This document shows, piece by piece, positions 1-8,168 of a stretch of 18,290 nt of DNA. Position 1 is the first letter of the stretch; every line of letters begins with the position of its first letter. Below the pieces are notes generated by a model that had not been told where the DNA came from, searched no databases, and was given only the letters and a program-made list of their open reading frames with translations. This stretch comes from JANOXC01 sp031418215 (lineage in GTDB: Bacteria; Bacteroidota; Bacteroidia; AKYH767-A; OLB10), in NCBI GenBank assembly GCA_031418215.1, contig JANOXC010000109.1:1-18290 (forward strand), written 5' to 3'. The position numbers and the translations under genes were made by a program.

Positions 1-482
1 GAAATAAATTATCAGTAACATGGAAATTCATCATCGCCATTCTTCTCTGCGAAAGTGTAGGAATTATTAGCGGATTACTCGCAAGTGCTAATAACAATGT
101 GTGGTTTGACAATCTCAATAAACCAACATGGAATCCACCTGCATTCCTCTTTGGCCCTGTATGGACAACACTTTATTTATTAATGGGTATTTCCTTAGCA
201 CTTATTTGGAAAAACAAAGCGACCGAACGAAACAAACGCAATGCCTATTTATTATTCACCACACAGCTATTTCTAAATATTTGTTGGAGCATTTTCTTCT
301 TTCATTTTCATTCCCCTGCATTGGCTTTAGTAGATATTGTTTTAATGGTAATAACTATCATACTCACCATCTTTAGTTTTTCCTCTTTCTCAAAACCTGC
401 TTCATGGCTACTTGTGCCTTATATATCATGGGTGTCATTCGCAACAATTTTAAACTTTTCAATTTGGCATTTAAACCATTGA
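1..482 (+). CDS. tspO: TspO/MBR family protein (5' end cut by window edge)
   Basis: Integral membrane protein of the TspO/MBR (tryptophan-rich sensory protein / peripheral benzodiazepine receptor) family, which binds tetrapyrroles and related ligands. The frame is open from base 3 to the TGA at 480-482, giving 159 visible residues. The family is about 155-160 long, so only a few N-terminal residues are missing. Visible family signatures are the loop WNPPAFLFGPVWT after the first helix, the QLFLNICWSIFFF segment followed by a conserved Pro and Asp (SPALALVDI), and the last helix PYISWVSFATILNFSIW. Hydrophobicity suggests five membrane helices. A GTG at 99 could serve as a start, but it would remove the clearly TspO-like first helix, so the true start lies before base 1. 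The family call is firm; the ligand and physiological role cannot be read from sequence. Confidence 0.9.
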   Translation, partial: NKLSVTWKFIIAILLCESVGIISGLLASANNNVWFDNLNKPTWNPPAFLFGPVWTTLYLLMGISLALIWKNKATERNKRNAYLLFTTQLFLNICWSIFFFHFHSPALALVDIVLMVITIILTIFSFSSFSKPASWLLVPYISWVSFATILNFSIWHLNH

Positions 483-934
483 CATGATGGAATACAAAGT
501 CAGCTCACCCTAAAAAAATACACTCTTAAGGGCACTGCAAGCCAAGGCTGCAAACAATTATTTTAAACGAGTACTTTTTTCGCCACCAAGTAAAAGTCAC
601 CACATTATTTTTACAAATTTATTTTTCCCATTGCACGGCTGGCAGCAAACCTGTACCACAGCACTAATCACAAACAGAAGGGCATCTGCTAACAGCGGGT
701 TGGCAAAAGTAGCGGTTTAGTGCTTCTTATGACAGTTTTTCGTAAATTTGAGATTTGTGCTTCGCATGCATTTTAGTGGTAAAATTGTCACCTTTGCCAA
801 GCTGCAAACCGTCAGACTGTGCAAAAACGAATCATAACTTACTGATGTTATATATATAAATTATCATCTGTTTTAGTATCTTTATTGAAATTAGTAAAAT
901 ATTAGATTATAAATCTATTAGAATTATAATCCAT
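483..934. other. Gene-free stretch after tspO
   Basis: I see no convincing reading frame here. It holds the attC-like palindrome listed separately at 682-821. It also has scattered short strings resembling parts of that palindrome, for example GCCAAGGCTGCAAAC at 541-555 compared with GCCAAGCTGCAAAC at 796-809. These may be decayed copies. No clear terminator for tspO is visible. Confidence 0.5.
682..821. repeat. attC-like imperfect palindrome
   Basis: The outer arms at 695-709 (gcgggttggcaaaag) and 791-805 (cctttgccaagctgc) are complementary at 12 of 15 positions. An inner pair at 731-739 (gacagtttt) and 781-789 (aaaattgtc) matches at 8 of 9. The left arm carries an extra 21-base bulge, and the heptamer GTGCTTC occurs twice inside (720-726 and 757-763). 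The left edge reads CTAACA followed closely by GTTGGC, resembling the RYYYAAC/GTTRRRY boxes of integron attC sites. From memory, similar TTGGCAAA...TTTGCCAA palindromes recur between genes in Bacteroidota. The palindrome is visible in the sequence; the attC identity is inference, and no integrase lies in the window. Confidence 0.45.
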
Positions 935-942
935 TATATTTA
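935..942 (+). promoter_or_regulatory. Weak -7 box candidate for the ankyrin gene
   Basis: TATATTTA differs from the Bacteroidota TAnnTTTG box only at its last base and lies 38 bases before the ATG at 981. No clear -33 TTG partner stands out. Confidence 0.25.
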
Positions 943-980
943 CACGTTTATCAGAACCAAACCAGAAATATTTTAAATAT

Positions 981-2147
981 ATGAAGCACCTTATTTTTCT
1001 TTTTGTTTTTCTTACTCACTTTGCATTTTCACAAGAAGTAAATGACATTATTAACGGGCACAATACTGCAATGGGGCTTACTACAACGCCAATGACTTCC
1101 TATAAATTCGTTGGCGATTTTTTTGAAAAATATTTCCTGATAAGTTCAACAAACCATTATACCTGTACTGTATATTTTAAATCTCCTGATTTATGGAGGA
1201 TTGAAAAAACAGATCTTAATGGAGGAGACCCTGTTCTTAATGAGTCGGGCATACTAATTATTTGCGGGAATTCTTCATGGAGCAAAAAAAATAATTCGGA
1301 TAAGGTGGATAACAGAAACTGGGGCGTTTTCACCAATAATTTATTTATGTACACTTTACCCGACTATTTATGTTACACCAATGTGCTTACCTGCAAAAAG
1401 CAGTTTACAGGAATAGCTTCTGGTGGTACCGATGCGCAGTTTTTCGTTACAGTACCTAACCGGCTAACGGAAGAAACAGGCACAAGGCAATATTCAACCA
1501 GCAGTTCTACTAAATACATTACCTCAATTTATGAATACACGGACAATAAACCAGAGAAAGCGGTTGAGCTAAGTGATTATAAAACTGTGGGCGGTATAAC
1601 TTATCCCGCTAAAATTGTTGACACATATTATCCTGGCGGGGAATTTAGCTGGAGTTTTACTAAGAGCAATGTAGAAATTAATATTCAACTTAATGACAAG
1701 TTATTTGAAGTACCTAAAGCAGGAGTTGCTGTTAATTCCACTCAGGCTGTTCCAACGCCAGTTATTCAAGTGGGCAATTTGGGGGAACTTATTTCTCTAA
1801 GAAAATTTGATGATGCCATTGCACTTATCAATGCGGGTGCTGATATTAAGGGGACTTTCTTTGGAACGAAACTGATGAACATGGCTGTACAAATTAATGC
1901 AATTGATGTGGCAAAACTGCTTGTATCAAGAGGAGCGGATTTAAATTATCCTGACCCGAATAATGGATATACTCCTCTTCATTCGGCTATTCACGATGGG
2001 AATTTCACGATGATTATTATATTAACAGATGGCGGGGCAAACTTAAACCTGATTGATGAGGCAGGAGCAACTCCTTTAAAGCTAGCAACAGACCTCAATT
2101 TTAAAGATATTGCCAAATACCTTAAGGATAAAGGTGCCCATAAGTAA
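981..2147 (+). CDS. Secreted LolA-like domain / ankyrin-repeat protein
   Basis: 388-residue exported protein. Residues 1-18 form a Sec signal peptide (MKHLIFLFVFLTHFAFSQ, likely cleaved near the Q). Residues about 20-250 resemble the outer-membrane-lipoprotein-sorting (LolA-like) fold of Bacteroidota. The clearest part is the end of this region, where YKTVGGITYPAKIVDTYY, a later SNVEINIQLND and LFEVPK follow the usual 'vGGi.yP.ki ... v.iN..ld..lF.vP' pattern. Residues about 264-388 are three to four ankyrin repeats, with ALINAGADI, LLVSRGADLNYPD, NGYTPLHSAIHDGN and GATPLKLA as landmarks. Ankyrins bind proteins, so a periplasmic or surface scaffold is plausible, but no partner is visible. The gene stands alone between 500 and 160 bases of non-coding DNA, and the attC-like palindrome upstream raises the possibility that it travels as a cassette. 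The LolA-like assignment is less sure than the ankyrin one. Confidence 0.8.
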   Translation: MKHLIFLFVFLTHFAFSQEVNDIINGHNTAMGLTTTPMTSYKFVGDFFEKYFLISSTNHYTCTVYFKSPDLWRIEKTDLNGGDPVLNESGILIICGNSSWSKKNNSDKVDNRNWGVFTNNLFMYTLPDYLCYTNVLTCKKQFTGIASGGTDAQFFVTVPNRLTEETGTRQYSTSSSTKYITSIYEYTDNKPEKAVELSDYKTVGGITYPAKIVDTYYPGGEFSWSFTKSNVEINIQLNDKLFEVPKAGVAVNSTQAVPTPVIQVGNLGELISLRKFDDAIALINAGADIKGTFFGTKLMNMAVQINAIDVAKLLVSRGADLNYPDPNNGYTPLHSAIHDGNFTMIIILTDGGANLNLIDEAGATPLKLATDLNFKDIAKYLKDKGAHK

Positions 2148-2306
2148 CCATGCATAACAAAGGCAGAAACGGTATCAGCAAATGCAACAATTGTAGTTTG
2201 TAAAATTGCGTAAGCATCGCTATTCTAACATATCACTGACATTATTTATATTGACTCTTCCTAAAAAAACTTTGAAATTCTTTCTTCTAATTAAAATAAA
2301 CAATAA

Positions 2307-3992
2307 ATGAAATATTATTTTATTCTGTTAATGGCATTCATATCCAGTTGTAATCAAAATAAGCAATATGATTTACTGATTCGCAACGGATTAATTTATG
2401 ACGGCAACGGTGGCCAACCTTATAAAGGGGATATTGCTATTAATGCTGACACGATTGCTGCAACCGGCGATTTGAGTAATGCTACGGCCAAAGAAATTAT
2501 AGATGCCAAAGGAACGGCCATTTCACCCGGCTTCATCAACATGCTTAGCTGGGCCACAGAATCTTTGATTGAAGATGGACTTTCGCAGGGCGATATTCGC
2601 CAGGGAGTAACACTTGAGGTAATGGGCGAAGGATCAAGCATGGGACCCTTGAATGATAAAATGAGGGAACAGATGATAAATGAGCAATCCGATATTAAAT
2701 ATAACATTGAATGGAAAACGCTTGGCGAATATTTGACTTATCTGGAAAAGAAAGGTGTTTCATGCAACGTTGCTTCTTTTATTGGAGCAGGCACAGTTCG
2801 CAGGTATGTTGTGGGAGAGGATGACAGAGCTGCCACACCTGTTGAGCTTGACAGCATGAGATTATTGGTAAAGCAGGCAATGGAAGAAGGTGCCATGGGT
2901 GTTGGTTCGTCACTCATATATCCACCCGATTTTTTTGCCAATACTCATGAACTTATTGCGTTGTGTAAAGAGGCTTCTAAGTATCAAGGCTCCTATATAT
3001 CTCACATGCGCAGTGAAGGCAATCGTTTAAATGAAGGAGTAGAAGAGTTGATTACGATTGCCAGAGAAGCAAAAATACATGCAGAGATTTATCACCTGAA
3101 GGCAGCAGGTAAAAACAACTGGAATAAAATGGATAGTGTGATTAAGATCGTGGAAAAAGCAAGAGCAGATGGAATTGATATTACCGCTGATATGTACACT
3201 TACACAGCTGCTGCTACCGGATTAACAGCTTCCTTTCCGCCATCTTTGCAGGATGGTGGTTTCGATAAACTTTGGAAGCGATTGCAAGACCCTGCAATTA
3301 GAAGTCAAATGAAAAAGGTAATGAATACTGATGCTGCCGATTGGGAAAATTTATACTACGGAGCAGGTAGTCCGGACAAAATAATCTTACTTGCCTTTAA
3401 GCAGGACTCATTAAAAAAATATACGGGTAAAACACTTGCTGATGTTGCAAAAATACGTGGCACTTCTCCCGAAGAAACGGCAATGGATTTAATCGTTCAG
3501 GACAGTACAAGAATTGGTGTAGCTTATTTCCTGATGAAGGAGGAAAATGTAAAGAAGCAAATAGCATTGCCATGGTTAAGTTTTGGATCAGATGAAGGTT
3601 CTTATTCACCTGAAGGTGTTTTCCTGAAATCCAATCCACATCCGAGGGCTTATGGAAACTTTGCAAGGGTGATTGGAAAGTATTCAAGAGATGAAAATGT
3701 ATTATCATTGGAAGAAGCGATTCGAAAATTATCGAAGCTTCCTGCAACAAATTTGAAATTGAAAAAAAGAGGTGAATTGAAAGTTGGCAACTATGCTGAT
3801 GTATTGGTTTTTGATCCTGCAAAAATAAATGATAAAGCTACTTATGATAAGCCACATCAATTTGCTACAGGGATGACACATGTTTTCGTTAATGGTGTTC
3901 AGGTACTGAAAGACGGAGAACATACTGGCGCTAAACCCGGAAAGTTCGTAAAGGGACCGGGATATAATGCACCACCGAAGGTGATGAAATAA
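2307..3992 (+). CDS. N-acyl-D-amino-acid deacylase-like lipoprotein (amidohydrolase)
   Basis: 561-residue amidohydrolase-superfamily protein related to D-aminoacylase, which hydrolyses N-acyl-D-amino acids to a D-amino acid and a carboxylate. The N-terminus is a lipoprotein signal (AFISSC lipobox, Cys15), placing it at an extracytoplasmic membrane face. Family landmarks are the N-terminal beta-sandwich start LLIRNGLIYDGNGG, PGFINMLSW (74-82), GVTLEVMGEG (100-109), SHMRSEG with His233, YHLKAAG with His263, GSDEGS with Asp429, and a C-terminal HPRAYGNFARVIG followed by ADVLVFDP. His233 and His263 are 30 residues apart, as are the zinc ligands His220 and His250 that I recall for Alcaligenes D-aminoacylase. 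The usual HxH is replaced (L80, W82) and the bridging Cys position is G109, so the metal site must differ. The next gene starts 66 bases downstream on the same strand. Family membership is solid; substrate and activity are uncertain. Confidence 0.82.
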   Translation: MKYYFILLMAFISSCNQNKQYDLLIRNGLIYDGNGGQPYKGDIAINADTIAATGDLSNATAKEIIDAKGTAISPGFINMLSWATESLIEDGLSQGDIRQGVTLEVMGEGSSMGPLNDKMREQMINEQSDIKYNIEWKTLGEYLTYLEKKGVSCNVASFIGAGTVRRYVVGEDDRAATPVELDSMRLLVKQAMEEGAMGVGSSLIYPPDFFANTHELIALCKEASKYQGSYISHMRSEGNRLNEGVEELITIAREAKIHAEIYHLKAAGKNNWNKMDSVIKIVEKARADGIDITADMYTYTAAATGLTASFPPSLQDGGFDKLWKRLQDPAIRSQMKKVMNTDAADWENLYYGAGSPDKIILLAFKQDSLKKYTGKTLADVAKIRGTSPEETAMDLIVQDSTRIGVAYFLMKEENVKKQIALPWLSFGSDEGSYSPEGVFLKSNPHPRAYGNFARVIGKYSRDENVLSLEEAIRKLSKLPATNLKLKKRGELKVGNYADVLVFDPAKINDKATYDKPHQFATGMTHVFVNGVQVLKDGEHTGAKPGKFVKGPGYNAPPKVMK

Positions 3993-4058
3993 GAATAATA
4001 ACGTTAATTGTTTATGCTAAATTAACTTTTGCTACAATATATATATAAATAAAATGAA

Positions 4059-6056
4059 ATGAGATATTTAAAATTAGTTTTAACTGCCTTTATTTTACTT
4101 GTTTTTCAAATTAATCAACTTGAAGCACAAACACAAAAAGGAGAATTAGTTAAAGGAAAAACGGCTTCGGCTGAGATTGCTCCGGGCGAAAGGCATCAAT
4201 ACAAAGTAAAACTTGATAAAGAACAATTCGCGGTTTTTACGTTGCAACAGAAAGGAGTTGATGTAGCCATTACAACATATGACATCAATAATAAAAAGAT
4301 TGAAGAATTTGATAGCCCAAATGGTAAATACGGACCTGAAGTAATTACGTTGACATCAGGCAGCAAAGGATTGTATACTATAGAAGTTGCCACGTTAGAT
4401 GAAAAAGAGCCTAAAGGAGCTTATGATTTACGAATCATTTCAATAAACCCTAAGGCGGTTACACAAAATGAAATGGTGGATGAGGTTTTTGCTGCATGGA
4501 GTAATAATGATGGACCGGGAGCTGCCGTTTCAGTTGTTAGAGATGGAGTGATTATTTACAAGAAGGGTTATGGCAGTGCTAATCTTGAGTATGATATTCC
4601 AGTTACTCCTTCCACGGTATTTCATATTGCCTCCGTTTCGAAGCAGTTTACAGTTTTTTCTATTTTACTATTAGAGAAGGAAGGTAAATTATCGTTGGAT
4701 GATGATATAAGAAAGTATATTCCTGAAGTTCCTGATTTTGGAAAGACCATTACATTAAGACATTTGGCATCACATACAAGCGGACTGCGAGACCAATGGG
4801 ATTTGTTGGTGATGGCAGGCTGGCGGATGGATGATGTAATTACTAAAGAGCATATTCTAAAACTTGTTAGCAAGCAGAAGGAGTTGAATTTTAATCCCGG
4901 AGAGGAATTTTCATATTGTAATACAGGTTTTACTTTACTTGCAGAAGTGGTATCAAGAGTTTCAGCAAAGACTTTTGCTGAATTCACCGAAGCAAATATT
5001 TTTAAACCTTTGAAAATGTCACACACCCTTTTTTATGATGATCATGAAAAAATTGTAAAGAACAGGGCATATTCTTATTATAGTGATAGTACCGGCTATA
5101 AAAAAAGTGTGCTGAATTATGCCAATGTCGGCGCTACAAGTCTATTTACAACGGTGGAAGATTTAAGTCTTTGGGCCATCAATTTTTCAAAAATGGAAAT
5201 AGGTGACACCACCATATTTAATAAAATGAAAACGCCCGCTGTTTTGAATAATGGAAAAACATTTGGTGGTGCATTAGGGCAATTTGTTGGGAAATACAAA
5301 GGATTAAATGAAATTCAGCATGGCGGTGGTGATGCAGGATACCGTACTTATTTAACACGTTTCCCGGACAATAATTTTTCTGTAGTTGTTTTTAGTAATG
5401 CTGCGGAATTCAATTCAGCAAAAATGGCTCATAGGATAGTAGATATTTATCTTAATGAGGAGATAAAATTGGCAACCCAGAAGAAAGTAGACACGACCAC
5501 TACGGTTAATGTAAAAATAGCTATCAGCCCGGAAGTGTTAAACTCTTATGTTGGCGATTATGAATTACAACCAGGGTTTATTGTAAGTATCACCAATGAA
5601 AATGGTAACTTATTTACAAAGGCGACCGGCCAATCAATTCTTTCACTTAATCCGGTAACAACTACTAATTTTAAAGTAGAAGGAGTAGATGCCACTATCA
5701 CTTTTCCCCCTTCTGATGCAGGTAAGGTTAATTCCATAACCTTAAATCAAGGTGGTCAGGAAATGAATGCTGTAAGGGTTAAACCATTTGACCTGACTGC
5801 TGTTGTATTGTCTGATTTTACAGGAAGATTTAGCAGTGAAGAATTGTCGACTGAGTATAACTTAGTTGTAGTTGGAGGAAAGTTAATTGCAAAACACAGT
5901 AGGGTAAGTGATATTGAATTATTGCCGGAAAAAAAAGATGTTTTCTCTTCTGGATTGGGACAAATTGAATTTACAAGAAATGCTGATAATGTACTACTAG
6001 GGTTTAAAGTTAATTCAGGCCGTGTCAGAAATCTGTGGTTCAGAAAAATGAATTAA
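4059..6056 (+). CDS. Serine hydrolase, class C beta-lactamase fold, with PPC-like and lipocalin-like domains
   Basis: 665-residue exported hydrolase. A signal peptide covers about residues 1-24, ending LEAQ. Residues about 28-130 look like a beta-sandwich pre-peptidase (PPC-like) domain. Residues about 135-470 form the beta-lactamase/transpeptidase-like domain: SVSK at 192-195 (nucleophile Ser192, base Lys195), the YCN triad at 286-288, and HGGG at 421-424 in place of the KTG box. That replacement is usual in esterase and D-aminopeptidase relatives rather than true beta-lactamases. The tail has two lipocalin-like beta-barrel segments, about 490-582 (starting near SYVGDYEL) and 583-665 (starting near SDFTGRF). 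Catalytic domain plus two barrels is the layout known from Ochrobactrum D-aminopeptidase. An ATG at 4054 opens only a two-codon frame, so 4059 is the start. The upstream neighbour is a D-aminoacylase-like lipoprotein, which fits a shared D-amino-acid or peptide role. The substrate is inferred only. Confidence 0.85.
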   Translation: MRYLKLVLTAFILLVFQINQLEAQTQKGELVKGKTASAEIAPGERHQYKVKLDKEQFAVFTLQQKGVDVAITTYDINNKKIEEFDSPNGKYGPEVITLTSGSKGLYTIEVATLDEKEPKGAYDLRIISINPKAVTQNEMVDEVFAAWSNNDGPGAAVSVVRDGVIIYKKGYGSANLEYDIPVTPSTVFHIASVSKQFTVFSILLLEKEGKLSLDDDIRKYIPEVPDFGKTITLRHLASHTSGLRDQWDLLVMAGWRMDDVITKEHILKLVSKQKELNFNPGEEFSYCNTGFTLLAEVVSRVSAKTFAEFTEANIFKPLKMSHTLFYDDHEKIVKNRAYSYYSDSTGYKKSVLNYANVGATSLFTTVEDLSLWAINFSKMEIGDTTIFNKMKTPAVLNNGKTFGGALGQFVGKYKGLNEIQHGGGDAGYRTYLTRFPDNNFSVVVFSNAAEFNSAKMAHRIVDIYLNEEIKLATQKKVDTTTTVNVKIAISPEVLNSYVGDYELQPGFIVSITNENGNLFTKATGQSILSLNPVTTTNFKVEGVDATITFPPSDAGKVNSITLNQGGQEMNAVRVKPFDLTAVVLSDFTGRFSSEELSTEYNLVVVGGKLIAKHSRVSDIELLPEKKDVFSSGLGQIEFTRNADNVLLGFKVNSGRVRNLWFRKMN

Positions 6057-6090
6057 GAAATCAGTGACAGGAATAGTTCAGATAAAAATT

Positions 6091-6177
6091 CAGCGTCCCC
6101 GAAATGGGGAGACGCTGAAGTGGGAAAGGGAGAAATCCTCGACGTATCTTCTGCATCGCCTGTAAGGGACGCTGAAG
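6091..6177. terminator. Hairpin and direct-repeat region between convergent genes
   Basis: CAGCGTCCCC (6091-6100), loop GAAAT and GGGG..ACGCTG (to 6117) form a GC-rich hairpin with a two-base bulge. The word GACGCTGAAG is repeated at 6111-6120 and 6168-6177. GGGACGCTG at 6166-6174 is a perfect 9-base complement of CAGCGTCCC at 6091-6099, so two mutually exclusive foldings exist. It lies between convergent reading frames (ends at 6056 and 6197), which fits a bidirectional terminator. There is no strong T tract. Confidence 0.45.
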
Positions 6178-6196
6178 CTTTATTTGAAGTGTGTTG

Positions 6197-7849
6197 TTAG
6201 TTGAGCATTACTTTCCCTAACCATATCTTTTTCCAGTCTTCATCATGGCCAACATAAGTAATGCTGTTTTCAGTCTTGTCAAATTGGCTCGTGAAATCTC
6301 TTCTTAAAAAATATTTTTCCTCACCCATTATTTTAACTGGTCCCATGGAGGATGCACCTAAATCAATTTTAACAATTCGGGGGAAGTAGAGCGGGTAGAA
6401 GGAAGGGCTGCCGGAGTATGCATCCATAAATGATTCATATCCTTTTGTGCCTTTTACTTCCATCAATTCCCAATACAGACTTTTGCCATCAGTAGAAGGA
6501 TAGAATTGTTGTGTCATGCTGAATATTTCACTTTTCTTATCGCTGTTAACTTTTCCGATTCCATATTGCGCTTTTAATTTACCGCCTTTATCAAAATGAA
6601 AGCAAACAATGTCTTCATAAGCATCGACTGAATTTCCGGTTCCTAAACTCACCCTTTCGCTAAGTTGCCCCGCAATAAGATATTCCTCTGCCGTTGTAAT
6701 GTAAAATTTTTCAATGAAAAACTGCTTTCCCTTATAAGCACTTGCACCTTTATCATCAGGTGCAGTTTTGAATTTTGTTTTGAAATCACTTATTGGTGTT
6801 GTTGAAGAAAAAGCGAGTTGACTGCCGCTGAATTTTAATAAATGAAAGTTTTCCATTTTCTCATCCAATGCTTTTCTCCATTTTATATCCGCTAAATTAT
6901 TTCCTCCCGGTGTATTTCCCGGATTATATATTGGTGCATACTCATGAAATACTTCATCATAAGGGTCGCTTGTTTTTGTTGAGGTGCCGCAGAAGTAAAT
7001 GTTGCCTTGCATTTCTGATGCTGCGGTGATCAGCAATGCAGAAGCAGGGCTGGTGAAGGTTGTCTTGTCAATGAGTTTTCCGGTAATATCAAATTGTAAA
7101 TAATAATATTTTGTGACATCAGATTATCCTTTATTAGGTGCAAAAATCATCACTACATTTTCGTTTTTTACCTGAGCACAAAAAACCAAGGAATAAGAAC
7201 CGTTTAATTCCAAAGGTATTTCTGTTAATTCCAGTTTGTCGTTCAGCATTAAGACGTAAAATTTATCTGTCTCTGTTTTTACCTTGCTTTCTGTTTTAGC
7301 CAGAATAAAAACATCAGGTTTTGTTTCATCTTCTGAATTGTAAGAAGAGTAGCCATAATAAACTTTTCCTGCATCATTTTTAGGTTTGATGGTTTCATTG
7401 GAAATGTATTTTTTTGCTACATATATTTGCTTTTCGTGATTCCAGGTATTTAATCGGACCACTTTGTTTAGTTTTAATTTCATGCTTGTTACATCGAATG
7501 AACTTGTGCCACCCACATAGGCGTATAAATAGGTTCTTTCAACATCTGCTTTCTGCTCTTTAATTTCCTGAACATCGGTAGTGCTGATGAATTTAATGTC
7601 TTTATCAAAGCTGTATTTTTCAAATGAAACAGCTTCACTTTTCTTATCAAGTTTCATTTTATAGGTGATATTAGTGTTCCCTGAAAGGTCTTTGGAGACA
7701 TCATATACATAACCTTTCATTGATTTTGCGGTAAGCGGCTGAACTGTTTCTTTATACTCCTGTCCTTTCAAAATTGGTGAGGCAAACAGTACTAAGGTTA
7801 ATAGACTGAAAATAGATTTCAGGCAAATTGTTTTTTTTGCAGGAAGCAT
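6197..7849 (-). pseudogene. Exported protein of unknown function, broken by one in-frame TAA
   Basis: Two reading pieces lie in the same frame and are separated only by the TAA at 7126-7124. Read through, the product would have about 549 residues. The first piece, 241 residues from the ATG at 7849, starts with a Sec signal (LKSIFSLLTLVLFASPILKG). That choice discards 34 residues of a longer frame from 7951, which would bury the signal peptide. After the stop, translation continues without disruption: SDVTKYYYLQFDITGKLID leads straight into LLITAASEMQGNIYFCGTS and on to the C-terminus VMLN. A separate start for the second piece is unlikely, because it would rely on a TTG (7036) inside this continuous coding stretch. 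I do not recognise a domain; the repeated short strand-turn patterns suggest a beta-rich secreted protein. It could be a true recent pseudogene, a sequencing or assembly error, or a read-through gene. Confidence 0.75.
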
Positions 7850-8094
7850 GGGATGGTATATTGTTTCTAAAAATTCCTGTATCGGGACAAAGATGTTCCA
7901 CTTTTTACCAGGTAACTTCAATATATGGTAAAGGTGGTCTTTATAATCCAATAAACTTTTTTTAGTTGAATATATTTTATTAATCAGACTCTTCCTTTTT
8001 TTAATAGATGCTTTTTATTCGCCTGAGGTGTTTAACCAGGTAACTTTAGAAATTGATAGCAGGTGAAATGCTATTATTTTAGGAATATATTATT
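7850..8094. other. Gene-free upstream region
   Basis: This lies between the start of the broken minus-strand gene and the tRNA promoter. I see no reading frame of interest. The minus strand has CATCTTTG at about 7888-7895, a poor match to TAnnTTTG, some 40 bases before the chosen start at 7849. That would suit the downstream ATG rather than the longer frame from 7951. Confidence 0.3.
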
Positions 8095-8102
8095 TATATT
8101 TG
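8095..8102 (+). promoter_or_regulatory. TAnnTTTG -7 box upstream of tRNA-Cys
   Basis: TATATTTG matches the Bacteroidota -7 consensus fully and lies 66 bases before the tRNA, on the same strand. A clear TTTG -33 element at the usual distance is not seen. It is the best promoter candidate for the tRNA. Confidence 0.45.
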
Positions 8103-8168
8103 CAACCCTTTAAATCATATTATTTCCAATTTAAGGAATCGTTGCAATCAAGTAGTAAAATTCAAAAA

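Noticed and set aside
3397..3822. 141-residue open frame on the minus strand
   Set aside because: It lies wholly inside the deacylase gene, which has clear family motifs on the plus strand; the frame has no signal or motif and its composition is unlike a protein.
4035..4050. ATATATAT tract upstream of the serine hydrolase gene
   Set aside because: A short AT run is expected in an AT-rich intergenic gap; nothing shows a regulatory role.
4622..5026. 134-residue minus-strand open frame
   Set aside because: It is antisense to the catalytic domain of the serine hydrolase (SxxK to YxN region) and shows no protein-like features of its own.
7124..7126. Stop-codon reassignment as explanation of the internal TAA
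   Set aside because: Other genes here end in TAA or TGA in the expected places and none contains an internal TAA, so a local mutation or error is far simpler.
7850..7951. 34-residue N-terminal extension of the broken minus-strand gene
   Set aside because: It would place a signal peptide in the interior of the protein. The ATG at 7849 gives a normal exported N-terminus.
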